Shown: positions 15,554 through 25,500 of the stretch, one piece after another | How the letters are laid out: each line of letters begins with the position of its first letter | Position numbering within the stretch: the first letter of the stretch is position 1 | From: a virus | Direction: 5' to 3' (one strand) | Length of the DNA: 31,422 nt | Virus record (IMG/VR): IMGVR_UViG_3300049893_002417 | Coordinates: 1-31,422 of that record | Made by a program: the position numbers and the translations under genes | Notes under the pieces: model-generated | Told to the model about the DNA's origin: nothing | Database searches by the model: none | Seen by the model: only the letters and a program-made list of their open reading frames with translations

Positions 15554-16525
15554 ATGGCATCTCTCAAAACATCTGAGTTGACGGGTTTGGTCAACAAGGT
15601 TCTTAAAGAAAGTGGTCGAATGCGTAAGGGCAACAACCTCACGTATCACTGCCCCTTTTGTCACCACCGCAAACGCAAACTAGAAGTTTGCGTCGATGAA
15701 CCATATCAATGGCATTGTTGGGTTTGTGATAGCAAGGGACGTGGTTTGTTTTCTTTGTTCAAGCGTGTTGGTGCGGGACCAGAAACAGTATCGTCTCTTG
15801 AGCGCATTGTTGGAACTCGCAGACCGAGTAAAACGGCGGAATCAATTTTCAAAGACAAGCTGCTCATCAATCTTGGTGACAAGAAAGTTGGTCAAGATGA
15901 AGGACACCAATTGCCACAAGATTTTCGAAGCCTCGCAGACAATGATGGCACTATCGATTTCAAGATTGCAATGAATTACGCGAAGAAGCGAAAACTGAAC
16001 ATGTGTGATATTCTTCGCTACAACATCGGGTTTTGTTCAAAAGGTCCATACGCCAATCGCTTGGTGATTCCATCATACGACAAAGACAATCAGTTGAATT
16101 TTTACAGCTGCCGCAGCTATTCTGATGATGGGTATAAATACAAAAACTCCGAGTTCAGTAAGAATATTATAGGCTTCGAGAATCTCATAGATTTCGACTT
16201 CCCGATATACTTATGTGAGGGCGCGTTGGACGCCATCGCAATCCGCCGAAACGCCATTCCATTGTTCGGCAAAACACTAAGCTCAAAATTGAAGTCGGCT
16301 ATAATCAACAGCAATTGTCCAGAAGTAAATATCGTGCTTGATGACGATGCTCTGGACAGTGCGATTCGTTTGGCGCAATACATTCACAGCGTTGGAAAGC
16401 CGGTGAAGCTCGTGCGATTGGAGGGCCACGACCCAAACGTTCTTGGGTTTGAAAAAACCATGAAGATGATTAGAGAAACAGAAGAGCTTGACTTCTTGGA
16501 ACTAACCAAGTTAAGATTGGAGTGA
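15554..16525 (+). CDS. DNA primase with zinc ribbon and TOPRIM domain
   Basis: Starting at ATG 15554 gives 323 residues. A zinc ribbon is formed by C33-P-F-C36 and C55-W-V-C58. The TOPRIM core follows: YLCEGALDAIAI (acidic Glu in the first motif) and IVLDDDALDSAI (DxD motif), ending in LVRLEGHDPNVLG, typical of primases. It resembles the T4 gp61/DnaG class that makes RNA primers for lagging-strand synthesis. A TTG at 15524 would add ten residues (MLVICYGAVE) that fit no conserved start; no Shine-Dalgarno sequence decides the issue. It shares a tightly packed cluster with the resolvase and the Mre11/Rad50 fusion. I see no helicase domain in it. Confidence 0.85.
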   Translation: MASLKTSELTGLVNKVLKESGRMRKGNNLTYHCPFCHHRKRKLEVCVDEPYQWHCWVCDSKGRGLFSLFKRVGAGPETVSSLERIVGTRRPSKTAESIFKDKLLINLGDKKVGQDEGHQLPQDFRSLADNDGTIDFKIAMNYAKKRKLNMCDILRYNIGFCSKGPYANRLVIPSYDKDNQLNFYSCRSYSDDGYKYKNSEFSKNIIGFENLIDFDFPIYLCEGALDAIAIRRNAIPLFGKTLSSKLKSAIINSNCPEVNIVLDDDALDSAIRLAQYIHSVGKPVKLVRLEGHDPNVLGFEKTMKMIRETEELDFLELTKLRLE

Positions 16526-16526
16526 T

Positions 16527-17024
16527 ATGATTTCTTCTCTACAACAGCATGAAGTTTTTATCTTTGGCTCAAACGCCAATGGATTTCACGGTGCCGGTTC
16601 TGCCGGGCTTGCTTGTCGTGGAGACGCAAAGAATACATGGCGCAAAGACCCGTGGTTTTTGGAAGCGATGAAATCTCCACCGGGCTCGCCAAAGCGCGTT
16701 GGAAAATGGGCGGTGTATGGGGTGGCGCGAGGATTCCAGTGCGGAAAAGAAGGCAAATCATACGCCATCCAAACAATTGAATTTCCGGGGAAGAAGCGCA
16801 GCACAAGTCTTGCTGAAATCAAGAAGCAGTTGCGCGAGTTAGCGGATTACGCTAAAGTAAACCCACAGTATAATTTTCTCATGACTCCAATCGGAGTCGG
16901 CCTAGCGGGTTGGACTAACTCCGAAATGCGCCAAATCTGGACTGAAATTGTTAACGAAATGCCAAACAACGTAAAGGTGCCAAATAATCTTTACATTGAT
17001 GAGGCTGACCCACTGATGACATGA
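16527..17024 (+). CDS. Macro-like protein, A1S_2505 type
   Basis: This 165-residue protein has HEVFIFGSNANGFHGAGSAGLA at residues 8-29, then GKSYAIQTIEFPGKK and FLMTPIGVGLAGWTNSEM. This order (FxFGSN..G.HGAG, SYAIxT, TxIGxGLAGx) is that of the small phage proteins of the A1S_2505 family, with a macrodomain-like look of loops binding ADP-ribose. I infer the ADP-ribose link from the loop pattern only; activity is not shown by the sequence. GGAG lies a few bases before the ATG, which begins one base after the primase stop. Its own stop overlaps the next start (ATGA, 17021-17024), so it is made together with the nuclease complex. Confidence 0.6.
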   Translation: MISSLQQHEVFIFGSNANGFHGAGSAGLACRGDAKNTWRKDPWFLEAMKSPPGSPKRVGKWAVYGVARGFQCGKEGKSYAIQTIEFPGKKRSTSLAEIKKQLRELADYAKVNPQYNFLMTPIGVGLAGWTNSEMRQIWTEIVNEMPNNVKVPNNLYIDEADPLMT

Positions 17025-20000
17025 TAGACACTTACGAGAAACTACCGACAACGCTGACAAAGGTTGAAGAAATCGTTCACATCGCAGACGTTCACATTCG
17101 TCTAACAAAACGCCACGATGAATACCGGGAGGTGTTTGCCAAGGTCTATGCGGAAATCGGAAAGACTTCGCCCAATACGCTTGTTATCATTGCTGGCGAC
17201 CTCTTCCACAGTAAAGTTGACCTTTCGCCGGAGGCTGTGCAAGTGGCCAGCGAGTTTCTCAAGAATTGCGCGGACCTTCGTCCGACTATCATCATCCCCG
17301 GCAACCACGACTGTTTGCTCACGAATGTAACCCGTCTGGACAGCATTTCTCCAATCATCGAGAATCTTGGCCACGAAAGCCTGTATTATCTCAAGGAAAG
17401 CAAGCTTTACAGTTTTGCAAACCTGCTCTTCAACAACATGAGCATCTTCGAGGATTATACCTCTTTTCTCAAGATGAGCAATGTCACGAAGAAAATTCTC
17501 AGCGAGTTTGACACGAAGATTGCTCTTTATCACGGCGGCGTGTTCGACGCCAAGACGGACATTGGTTACACCATCACGAACAAGAGCATCACGAACAATA
17601 TGTTCGAGGGCCACGACATTGCTATTCTCGGTGACATTCATCTTGCCCAAGACTTGCAGAAGTATGACCCAAGTCTCGACAATCCAATCATTCGCTATGC
17701 CGGTTCGCTATTGCAGCAGAATCACGGCGAGGCGCTACTTGGTCACGGTATTTCACTTTGGAACGTCAAGGACAGAACCTACAAGCACATCGAAATTCCA
17801 AACGACTACGGCTATTTCACCATTGACATTGTTGATGGCAAACTGGTCACAGACATTACCGGAATTCCAAAGAAGCCAAAGCTTCGTGTTCGTTGCAAGG
17901 AAAGCGTTGCAACCGAAGTCAAGAAAGTCATTGCCGAGATTCGCAAAAATTGCGAAATCACGGACCTCATTTACATGCGCGTGGAAGGCGATGGCGCAGC
18001 GAAAGCCGCCGCCGTTCAAGCAGCAGCAAACCTGCAACAAATCACAAACGTTGAGTATCAAAACACACTTATTTCCGGTTGCCTCAAGGCCAAGTATCCA
18101 GAGGTCATGGACGATGCAACCATCGAAGCGGTTCACACCATCAACAAAACGCTGAACATTGATTTGAGTAAAGACGACCAGTCTCGTAATATTCGTTGGC
18201 GTCCAATCAAGTTTGAATTCAGCAACATGTTCAGTTATGGCGAGAATAATACCATCGACTTCACCAAGCTGGAAGACGTTTATGGTCTCTTCGCGGCCAA
18301 CGCCAGCGGCAAGTCTTCATTGATGGACGCACTCTGCTTCACTATCTTCGACAAGAGCGCTCGCGCCTTCAAGGCCAGTCACGTCATTAACTCGCAGAAA
18401 ATGTCTTTCAGTGGTCGCTTCACCTTTGAAATCAACGGCACGACATATGTTATTGAGCGCAAGGGTGCCCGCGACAAGAAAAACAACGTCAAGGTGGATG
18501 TCAATTTCTACAAGATTGAGGAAAATAAGAACGTCAGCTTGAACAGTGAAGCCCGCCGCAGCACGAATGAAATAATCCGCGACTACCTCGGTAGTTATGA
18601 CGAATTTGTGCTAACCTCTCTGGCTCTTCAAGGCAATCAGGGTTCGTTCATTGACATGGGTCAAACCGAACGCAAGGAGTTGCTCTCACAGTTCATTGGT
18701 TTGAACATCTTCGACTCGCTTTATGCAAAGGCATCCGACCATCTAAAGGAAATTACTGGTGCTATCAAGATGTTCAACAAGGAACATAACCACGAGAGGT
18801 TGGAATCGATGAAGGGCGACATCACACTACTCGAATCCAAGCTGGAAGACCTCAAGGTTCAACGTGATAAACACGCCGCGAAGAAGCAGGAAGTGGACAA
18901 TGAAATCAAGGTTCACCAAGAGAAGATTGTCACGCTGGAAAATGTGCCGGTGAGTATCGTCGGCATTCAGAAAGAGAAGCTCACGCTGACCGATAAGATT
19001 TCCGATGCCAAGGTGAACCTGACGCGCATTGACCCTGAATTGACTACCAAAAAGGCCGAACAAGCTGAATTGGCGACCAAGCTTGCCGCGTATGCGACTC
19101 TTGGCCTCAAAGAAAAAGCTGAGAAGCATTCCAGTCTGGTCCGTAACCAAGCTCGTCTTGAAAACGAAATTGAAAAGCTTCGCACGCTCGTTAAAGAAAA
19201 ACTCAAGAAGCTTGAACATCTTGACAAGCACGAGTATGACCCGAACTGCACCTTCTGTTCAAATAACATTTTCGTGAAGGACGCCATTGCCACGCGCGAA
19301 AGCCTAAGCAAAGACAAGCAGGAGGCGCGTGAGCTTTCTGATGCGCTGGCCAACATCAAAATTGAAGTGGGAGAATATGCTCCGTTCGTTTCTCAATATC
19401 AAGACAGTGTTGCGTTGAAAGAACGAGCCAACAACCTCAGTGCGCAGGTTAGCAAGAAGGAACTGGACAAGGTCAATCTCATGACTGGTATTGAGAAGGC
19501 TACGGCTCGTGTTGCCGAAATCGATGCCCAAATCGAACTTTATGAACGCTCCAAGGAAGTCATTGAAGCCAACAAGGCCATCGACGCGGTCATTCAAAAG
19601 CTTACTGTGGAGTCCAACAATCTCGCCGCCAAACTGAAGAGTATCAACAAGGAATATGTTGACGCTTACAGTCGCAAGGTATCTCTGACCGACCAACAGA
19701 AGAATATCGAAGAACAAATCGCCAAGATTGAAGCGTGTGAAGTCGAGGAGGCATCGTATGAATATTATCTCAGCGCAATCGGCAAGGACGGTGTGCCATT
19801 CAAGATTATTTCCGACGCCATGCCCAAGATTGAACAAGAGGCCAACAACATTCTTTCGCAGATTGTTGAATTCACCATGAGCCTTGAAACGGACGGCAAG
19901 AACGTGAATGCTTATATCAAGTATGAGGACCGCAAGTGGCCGCTCGAACTTTGCTCTGGTATGGAAAAATTCGTGGCTGCATTGGCCCTGCGCGTGGCGC

Positions 20001-20230
20001 TCATCAATATCAGCAACCTTCCTCGCGCCAATTTCCTCGTGGTGGACGAAGGTTTTGGCGCTCTGGACGCCTCCAACATGGCGATGGTTCATTCTCTGTT
20101 CGACTATCTCAAGACTAATTTTGAGTTCATCGTTGTAATAAGTCACCTTGACGCCATGCGCGACATGGTGGACAAGCAGCTTGAGATTAAGAAGGAAAAC
20201 GGGTTCAGCAAGATTGATAACACGGTCTAG
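17021..20230 (+). CDS. gp47-gp46: Single-chain Mre11-Rad50 (gp47-gp46 fusion)
   Basis: One unbroken frame of 1069 residues holds both halves of the SbcCD-type nuclease. Residues ~15-330 have the Mre11/SbcD phosphoesterase motifs: D23-V-H25, GDLFH (59-63), GNHD (94-97), YHGG, and GDIHLAQ. From ~395 the Rad50/SbcC ATPase begins: a Walker A AANASGKSS (K431), a long coiled coil with a zinc hook C743-T-F-C746, a signature CSGME near 978, and Walker B FLVVDEGFGALD (D1009, E1010). In T4 these are two genes, 47 (339 residues) and 46 (560 residues). The complex processes DNA ends for recombination-dependent replication. Walker A lacks the usual first Gly (Ala425). Confidence 0.9.
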   Translation: MIDTYEKLPTTLTKVEEIVHIADVHIRLTKRHDEYREVFAKVYAEIGKTSPNTLVIIAGDLFHSKVDLSPEAVQVASEFLKNCADLRPTIIIPGNHDCLLTNVTRLDSISPIIENLGHESLYYLKESKLYSFANLLFNNMSIFEDYTSFLKMSNVTKKILSEFDTKIALYHGGVFDAKTDIGYTITNKSITNNMFEGHDIAILGDIHLAQDLQKYDPSLDNPIIRYAGSLLQQNHGEALLGHGISLWNVKDRTYKHIEIPNDYGYFTIDIVDGKLVTDITGIPKKPKLRVRCKESVATEVKKVIAEIRKNCEITDLIYMRVEGDGAAKAAAVQAAANLQQITNVEYQNTLISGCLKAKYPEVMDDATIEAVHTINKTLNIDLSKDDQSRNIRWRPIKFEFSNMFSYGENNTIDFTKLEDVYGLFAANASGKSSLMDALCFTIFDKSARAFKASHVINSQKMSFSGRFTFEINGTTYVIERKGARDKKNNVKVDVNFYKIEENKNVSLNSEARRSTNEIIRDYLGSYDEFVLTSLALQGNQGSFIDMGQTERKELLSQFIGLNIFDSLYAKASDHLKEITGAIKMFNKEHNHERLESMKGDITLLESKLEDLKVQRDKHAAKKQEVDNEIKVHQEKIVTLENVPVSIVGIQKEKLTLTDKISDAKVNLTRIDPELTTKKAEQAELATKLAAYATLGLKEKAEKHSSLVRNQARLENEIEKLRTLVKEKLKKLEHLDKHEYDPNCTFCSNNIFVKDAIATRESLSKDKQEARELSDALANIKIEVGEYAPFVSQYQDSVALKERANNLSAQVSKKELDKVNLMTGIEKATARVAEIDAQIELYERSKEVIEANKAIDAVIQKLTVESNNLAAKLKSINKEYVDAYSRKVSLTDQQKNIEEQIAKIEACEVEEASYEYYLSAIGKDGVPFKIISDAMPKIEQEANNILSQIVEFTMSLETDGKNVNAYIKYEDRKWPLELCSGMEKFVAALALRVALINISNLPRANFLVVDEGFGALDASNMAMVHSLFDYLKTNFEFIVVISHLDAMRDMVDKQLEIKKENGFSKIDNTV

Positions 20231-20232
20231 TC

Positions 20233-20243
20233 AATATTTATAA
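20233..20243 (+). promoter_or_regulatory. TATTTATA box upstream of the 20265 gene
   Basis: AATATTTATAA follows the stop of the Mre11-Rad50 gene by a few bases. The core TATTTATA is at 20235-20242, 22 nt before the ATG at 20265. It marks the switch back from DNA-metabolism to structural genes. Function is inferred from recurrence. Confidence 0.4.
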
Positions 20244-20264
20244 CCATAGGCGTATATACAACCT

Positions 20265-22454
20265 ATGGTTTCAATCTCTGACATAGACCCCCAATCCAAC
20301 GAATACTTTTTCATCACTGGTCTGCGTGAAGACACCTTCAAGGCTGGTCGCAATTCATTCGTTGTCAACTGCACGCCAAAAATCTTGGCCGGGCAAGAGC
20401 TAGAAGTATCTGCCACCAACGCGGCAGGTAAGCCGCTCACCGTTTCACTGGTCAAGGGCAATCGTTCCGGTTTCACCAACAGCTATGGCCAAACTTACGT
20501 GATTGTGGTGCCAGCGGACACGGACGTTGGTATTGGTAATTTGACGGTGAGGGGTGTTGGCATCGACACTGGAAACTACACCGGAAGTTTTGCCTACTAT
20601 CGCGGCAAAGCATATCCCACCACCCCAACCACTCGCTTACCATTGATTGCTCCTCCGGTTGGGGCCACCGCATTTGAGGAAGCGCAAATCACGTGGTCAA
20701 GGAACTATCTCATCGACACGAGCACGCCCACGGACTCGGAAGTGCGCTTCTTTGATTTTCCAGAACTCACTCTTGCACCGAAGATTTTCAACGCACCGGA
20801 ATATCCCGTGGATTCATATCGCATGGCTTCGGGCTCCTGCTCGGGTATCGCCGTGTTACCGAAAAACAATTCTTCCCGCGATTTTGATGTCGGCGGCGAC
20901 CTGCCAATCTATCAGCTCTTTCATTCGGGCGGAACCAAATTCAGTTCTGCGATGGAAGGAGAAGACATTCGCATCAAGAATCCGTTCGTGCGCAGCTTCA
21001 CTTACACAAATTACAGCAACAACGAAATCACATATAATGGTGTGCTGCGCACCGACTTTGTGGGTAAAATCAACAAGGTGGTCAACGATACTACGCTGCT
21101 CATCACCATTCCTTTTGCCGTTGCCAACGAAATTGTGAATCGCACCAATGCCGGGAGCGAAAATGAAGACTCGCAGTATAACCGGAACAATCTCGTTGAC
21201 CCATATGGTTACAATCAAGAGGCGAACCCGGCAAATCAATCAAACTTCATCAAGAAAAACTTCTTCGTGCTCAGTATCGGCAATGCGGAATTTGAGGTCG
21301 TCTATAAAAGCATTCCCACCATTCTACCTCAAAGCAGTGTTGACGGCGATGAACTGAATCAATACAAGAAGACGATTTTGGAAATGGAGTTTGGAAATTT
21401 GCGCGCCCTGTGCGGTAATCTGTCGCGCTACGAAATTTATGGGCGCACCATGAGTGCGCCGGAAACCAAAACAGTGTTGGCGTCGGGAAAAATCGAACCC
21501 GAGGAAACACTAGTGCTCAATAATTTCAACAACGGATATTATAGTAGTGCGGGTAGCTTTTACAATGGTTTGCACGCTCACCGCTACTGGTTGACATCCA
21601 GCGCCGCCTTGGTCTTTTCTCAGACTCACACCCTCCTCATCAACGGGGCTCAAGTCGGTCACGCTGGCAACTCCGCACAAACAGATTACATCATTCTGAA
21701 GGATGATACCACCGGAACGTCGCGAACCCCGGCCATTGTTGCTCCAAGTTTCATGAGCAAGTCATATTGGTATGCCACTCGCGAGGCTTTGATAAACTCA
21801 CAGAGCGTGCCATCATCGTCATATGATTCCGCCGACTCTGTGGTTGGTTTGCCTGCATATGTCGCGTCTCGTGAATTGCTCACGAACGGAGAAAATTACG
21901 ACTCCAATCCAATCAAGTTGCGCAGCAGCACACTTTACCGCTTTTCTCTCAATGTGCGTCACGACCAACGCAATACCCGAGACTCGAAGTTGTATATATA
22001 CTTCGTTTCGGGCGACACAAGAAAGCAAATTGCCATGATTGACAACGCCCCCGGAACTTTGACCGACGGTGTGTTTTCGACCACCTTTTTCTCGGACGTG
22101 ACGCAATATGGCACGCTCATCATTGTTCCGGTTGGTGGATATTGGCACATTTCTGACCTATCTCTTTCACCTCATGCCGCGATGGATTATTCTCCTGACT
22201 CGTTTCGGGTCAAAGTTTCGTGTCCAAATTTTGCGCCAAACGAACTGTATGAGGTCGAGGCGGAACTATACGACGGCGGTGGACGACTTGCATATGGCAA
22301 AGGAGCATACAGCTTCAATTATAATAAGATGTTCTTGCCACTCAAAAAACAGTTCTTCGTCAATCCGCTTGGCGGCGACCTCATTTATGATGGCGGTAAT
22401 GCGTTTACAACACCGCAGGAATACACCAGCACGGTCGATGGTGGGGGCAACTAA
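20265..22454 (+). CDS. Tail/fibre structural protein, unknown family
   Basis: This 729-residue protein starts MVSISDIDPQSNEYFFITGLRED. Residues ~30-115 look like an immunoglobulin-like beta sandwich (GQELEVSAT, then VIVVPADTDVGIGNLTV). The rest is beta-rich with many Tyr, Asn and Ser. A segment at ~590-640 (LYRFSLNVRHDQR...LYIYFV...GTLIIVPVGGYWHISDLSLSP) has the rhythm of a carbohydrate-binding jelly roll, but this is a weak impression. The end is Gly-rich. It directly precedes the giant fibre gene, so it may be a proximal fibre segment or the connector to the baseplate. I do not recognise the family. Confidence 0.6.
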   Translation: MVSISDIDPQSNEYFFITGLREDTFKAGRNSFVVNCTPKILAGQELEVSATNAAGKPLTVSLVKGNRSGFTNSYGQTYVIVVPADTDVGIGNLTVRGVGIDTGNYTGSFAYYRGKAYPTTPTTRLPLIAPPVGATAFEEAQITWSRNYLIDTSTPTDSEVRFFDFPELTLAPKIFNAPEYPVDSYRMASGSCSGIAVLPKNNSSRDFDVGGDLPIYQLFHSGGTKFSSAMEGEDIRIKNPFVRSFTYTNYSNNEITYNGVLRTDFVGKINKVVNDTTLLITIPFAVANEIVNRTNAGSENEDSQYNRNNLVDPYGYNQEANPANQSNFIKKNFFVLSIGNAEFEVVYKSIPTILPQSSVDGDELNQYKKTILEMEFGNLRALCGNLSRYEIYGRTMSAPETKTVLASGKIEPEETLVLNNFNNGYYSSAGSFYNGLHAHRYWLTSSAALVFSQTHTLLINGAQVGHAGNSAQTDYIILKDDTTGTSRTPAIVAPSFMSKSYWYATREALINSQSVPSSSYDSADSVVGLPAYVASRELLTNGENYDSNPIKLRSSTLYRFSLNVRHDQRNTRDSKLYIYFVSGDTRKQIAMIDNAPGTLTDGVFSTTFFSDVTQYGTLIIVPVGGYWHISDLSLSPHAAMDYSPDSFRVKVSCPNFAPNELYEVEAELYDGGGRLAYGKGAYSFNYNKMFLPLKKQFFVNPLGGDLIYDGGNAFTTPQEYTSTVDGGGN

Positions 22455-22488
22455 GCCCCGGTTTTACCTCAATATTGTGGAGGTTGCC

Positions 22489-22500
22489 TTATAATTATAC
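22489..22500 (+). promoter_or_regulatory. AT-rich box before the fibre gene
   Basis: TTATAATTATAC lies just upstream of the fibre start at 22504. It contains TATAAT at 22490-22495 but no good -35 match, and differs from the TATTTATA boxes elsewhere. A promoter is possible but weakly supported. Confidence 0.25.
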
Positions 22501-22503
22501 AGC

Positions 22504-25500
22504 ATGGCGACAAGAATTAGACTAAGACGTGATACCGCAGCCAATTGGACCTTGGCTAACCCGGTCCTTTACTCCGGTGAAGCCGGTGCAGAAATCGATA
22601 CCGGAAACATGAAGGTCGGTGACGGTATTCGCAGTTGGAGCGAATTGGACTATGTCGGTAGTGGTAGTGGTGGGGCGGTAGACACGTCCTCGCTAGAAAA
22701 TGCCATTCGCGCCGTGGTTGTTGACTTGGCGGCGTTTGAGTCCTCATCGGCAGTCATTTCAGCCTCGATGGCGGGCAATATCAACACGGTATATGCCTAT
22801 TCCCAAGCCACGTCCGCGTCACTGAGCGCCAATTTGTCGGCACTCAGCAGCACCACTTACACAATCTCTTCATCGCTGGCAAGCCGTGTGACCACGGCAG
22901 CAGCAGATACTTCTGCTCTAACTGCAACGGTTAATGCCAATTCTGCATCTGCTGCCGCTTCGATTACAACGGTAAGTTCGAATCTGACTTCGGTTTCGTC
23001 ATCCTTGGCAGGTTCAGTTACCACTCTTTTTGCCGCGTCCGCATCGTCGGCAACCCGAATCGACGGAGTGGTTTCGACCGCAACCACCACATCCAGTTCG
23101 TTGGCAAGCAGAATTACGTCTGTGGTTGCGGGTTTGAATGCGTATACCGCATCCAATGACGCCGCCGTTGAAGCGGTGGAAAATCTGGCATTCACAACCA
23201 GTCAATCGCTGGCGACGTTCCAAAATTCCATCGGCGTTGTGTCTGGTTCGCTCACGGCAAGCTTCCAACAGATTCTTGACACGGTGGCGGCAAATTCTGC
23301 TTCCGCAGCTGCCAGCATCACGGCGGTAAACAACAGTCTTACTTCCGCCTCATCTTCGTTGGCCGCGACCATCGTAAGCAACTCGGCATCTTTCTCGTCG
23401 AGTTTGAGTTCTGTCAGCAACACGGTCACGTCCAACTCGGCCAGCGCGGCGGCGAATATCGCAAATCTCTATTCCACGCAGACCACGCAATCATCGTCCT
23501 TTGCGGCAAGAATCGATACGGTCAACAGCCGCGTCACTACAGAAAGTTCTTCTCTTGCGTCGAGTATCACCACAACCAACGCGACGTTCACGAACTATAG
23601 TTCTTCGGCAGCTGGTCGTTTTGATACAATCACGAGTGCCACGACCACGAACAGTTCGTCCCTCGCTGCCAGCATCACGACAAATGCAAATACGGTCACG
23701 ACCCTTTCATCCTCTCTGGCTGGCCGTGTGGATACCATTTCTGCGACTACGACCACGAATAGTTCGTCTCTTGCGGCCAGTATCACAAGTGTCCAAGGCA
23801 CTCTGACATCAGTCAGCTCGTCCACGGCAACTGATATTCGCAACATCAGCGCATCGTATTACGCATCCTCGGCCTCGTTCCTGTCATCCATCAACACAAC
23901 GAACGCCACAGTCACGACGAATTCTTCTTCGGCTGCGACTCGCATGGATTCTCTGAATAGCGCGATTGTCAGCAACAGCGCGTCACTCTCAGCTAGCATT
24001 GCAACCACCAACACGACACTGACGAACACATCTTCGTCTTTGGCTGCTCGTGTGACGACCCTGAACACAACGGTCAACACCAACAGTTCGTCGCTCGCTT
24101 CGTCGATTACCACCGTTCAGGGCAATCTCACCACCACAAGCTCCTCGCTTGCTACTCGTGTTGATAGTTTGTCGAGCACCGTCACCACAAACAGTTCTTC
24201 ACTTGCGGCAAGCATCACGACAAATCAAGGCACTGTAACAACCTTGAGTTCGTCTCTTGCCGGTCGCGTGGATACGTTGTCCAGCACAGTCACCACAAAC
24301 AGCGCATCGCTGGCCGCAAATATCACAAGCGTCTCCGTGACGCAGACAAACACCTCAAGCTCTCTGGCTTCTCGCGTGGACAATTTGGCAGCTGGCGGCA
24401 TTGCTGAAAGTGCTTCGCTCGCCGCAAGCATTTCGTCTCTCCAAGGTGCGTATACCAATTCCAGTTCGTCGTTTGCAAGTCGCATCGATACCGTGTCGTC
24501 AACCGTTACGACAAACAGTTCTTCGCTCGCAGCAAGCATCACCACCACAAATGCGACTCTCACTACCACGTCGTCTTCTCTTGCCGGTCGTGTGACAACC
24601 GTAAGTGCAAGCTTGGTCACTGCAAGCTCTTCGCTTGCGGCCAACGTGACGAATGTTTCTAACACCGTCATATCCAATAGCTCTTCCTTGGCCAGCACAT
24701 TGACCAGCGTGAGCGCCTCGCTGTTGAGTTCAAGTTCCTCGCTCGCCGCAAGCATCGTCACCACAAACAATACGGTAACAAGCAACAGTAGCTCGGCGGC
24801 TTCCCGTTTTGATACGCTAACGACCACGGTCGCGAACAACAGTAGTTCCCTTGCTTCGTCGATAACAACGGTTCAAGGAACGGTAACGACAAACAGTTCT
24901 TCGATGGCGACGGTTGTCACGGCGCTAAGTTCATCATACGTTGCCACATCAGGGTCGCTGAATACAACGAATGCCAACGTAACCAGTCTATCAAACACAG
25001 TAACAAGCAACAGTAGCTCCGCAGCGGCGCGAATGGACACCATTCAATCGACTGCAACATCGAACAGCGCATCCCTCGCCGCTTCCATTACCACGGTTGG
25101 CGGAACGCAGACCACCCTATCTTCATCGTTCGCGGGCAGAATTGACACGGTTTCGACCTCGGTAACAAACAACAGTTCTTCTATTGCGTCAAGATTGACC
25201 ACTACGGAAACGTCGCTGACCACTACTAGCTCGTCTCTCGCATCGCGTGTCTCGACTCTCAGTTCGTCGTTTAACACCACTTCGGCGTCCTTGGCTGCGA
25301 GCGTCGTGTCCCTTGCCGCGACAGATGTTACAAACAGCAGTTCGGCGGCAGTCAGAATGGATGGTTTGCAAACCTCCATCACAACCAATAGCTCATCCCT
25401 TGCATCTTCCATCACGAGCGTATCCAGCACGCAAACCACACTTTCTCAGTCGTTTGCCACGAGAATTGACACGGTTGGTTCGTCCACTCTGACCGCTTCG

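Noticed and set aside
22466-22484. ACCTC/GAGGT hairpin after the 729-residue protein
   Set aside because: The stem has only 5 bp and is not followed by a T tract, so a terminator is not supported.
22480-22484. GGAGG-like sequence as ribosome binding site of the fibre gene
   Set aside because: It lies about 20 nt before the ATG at 22504, too far for a normal Shine-Dalgarno pairing.
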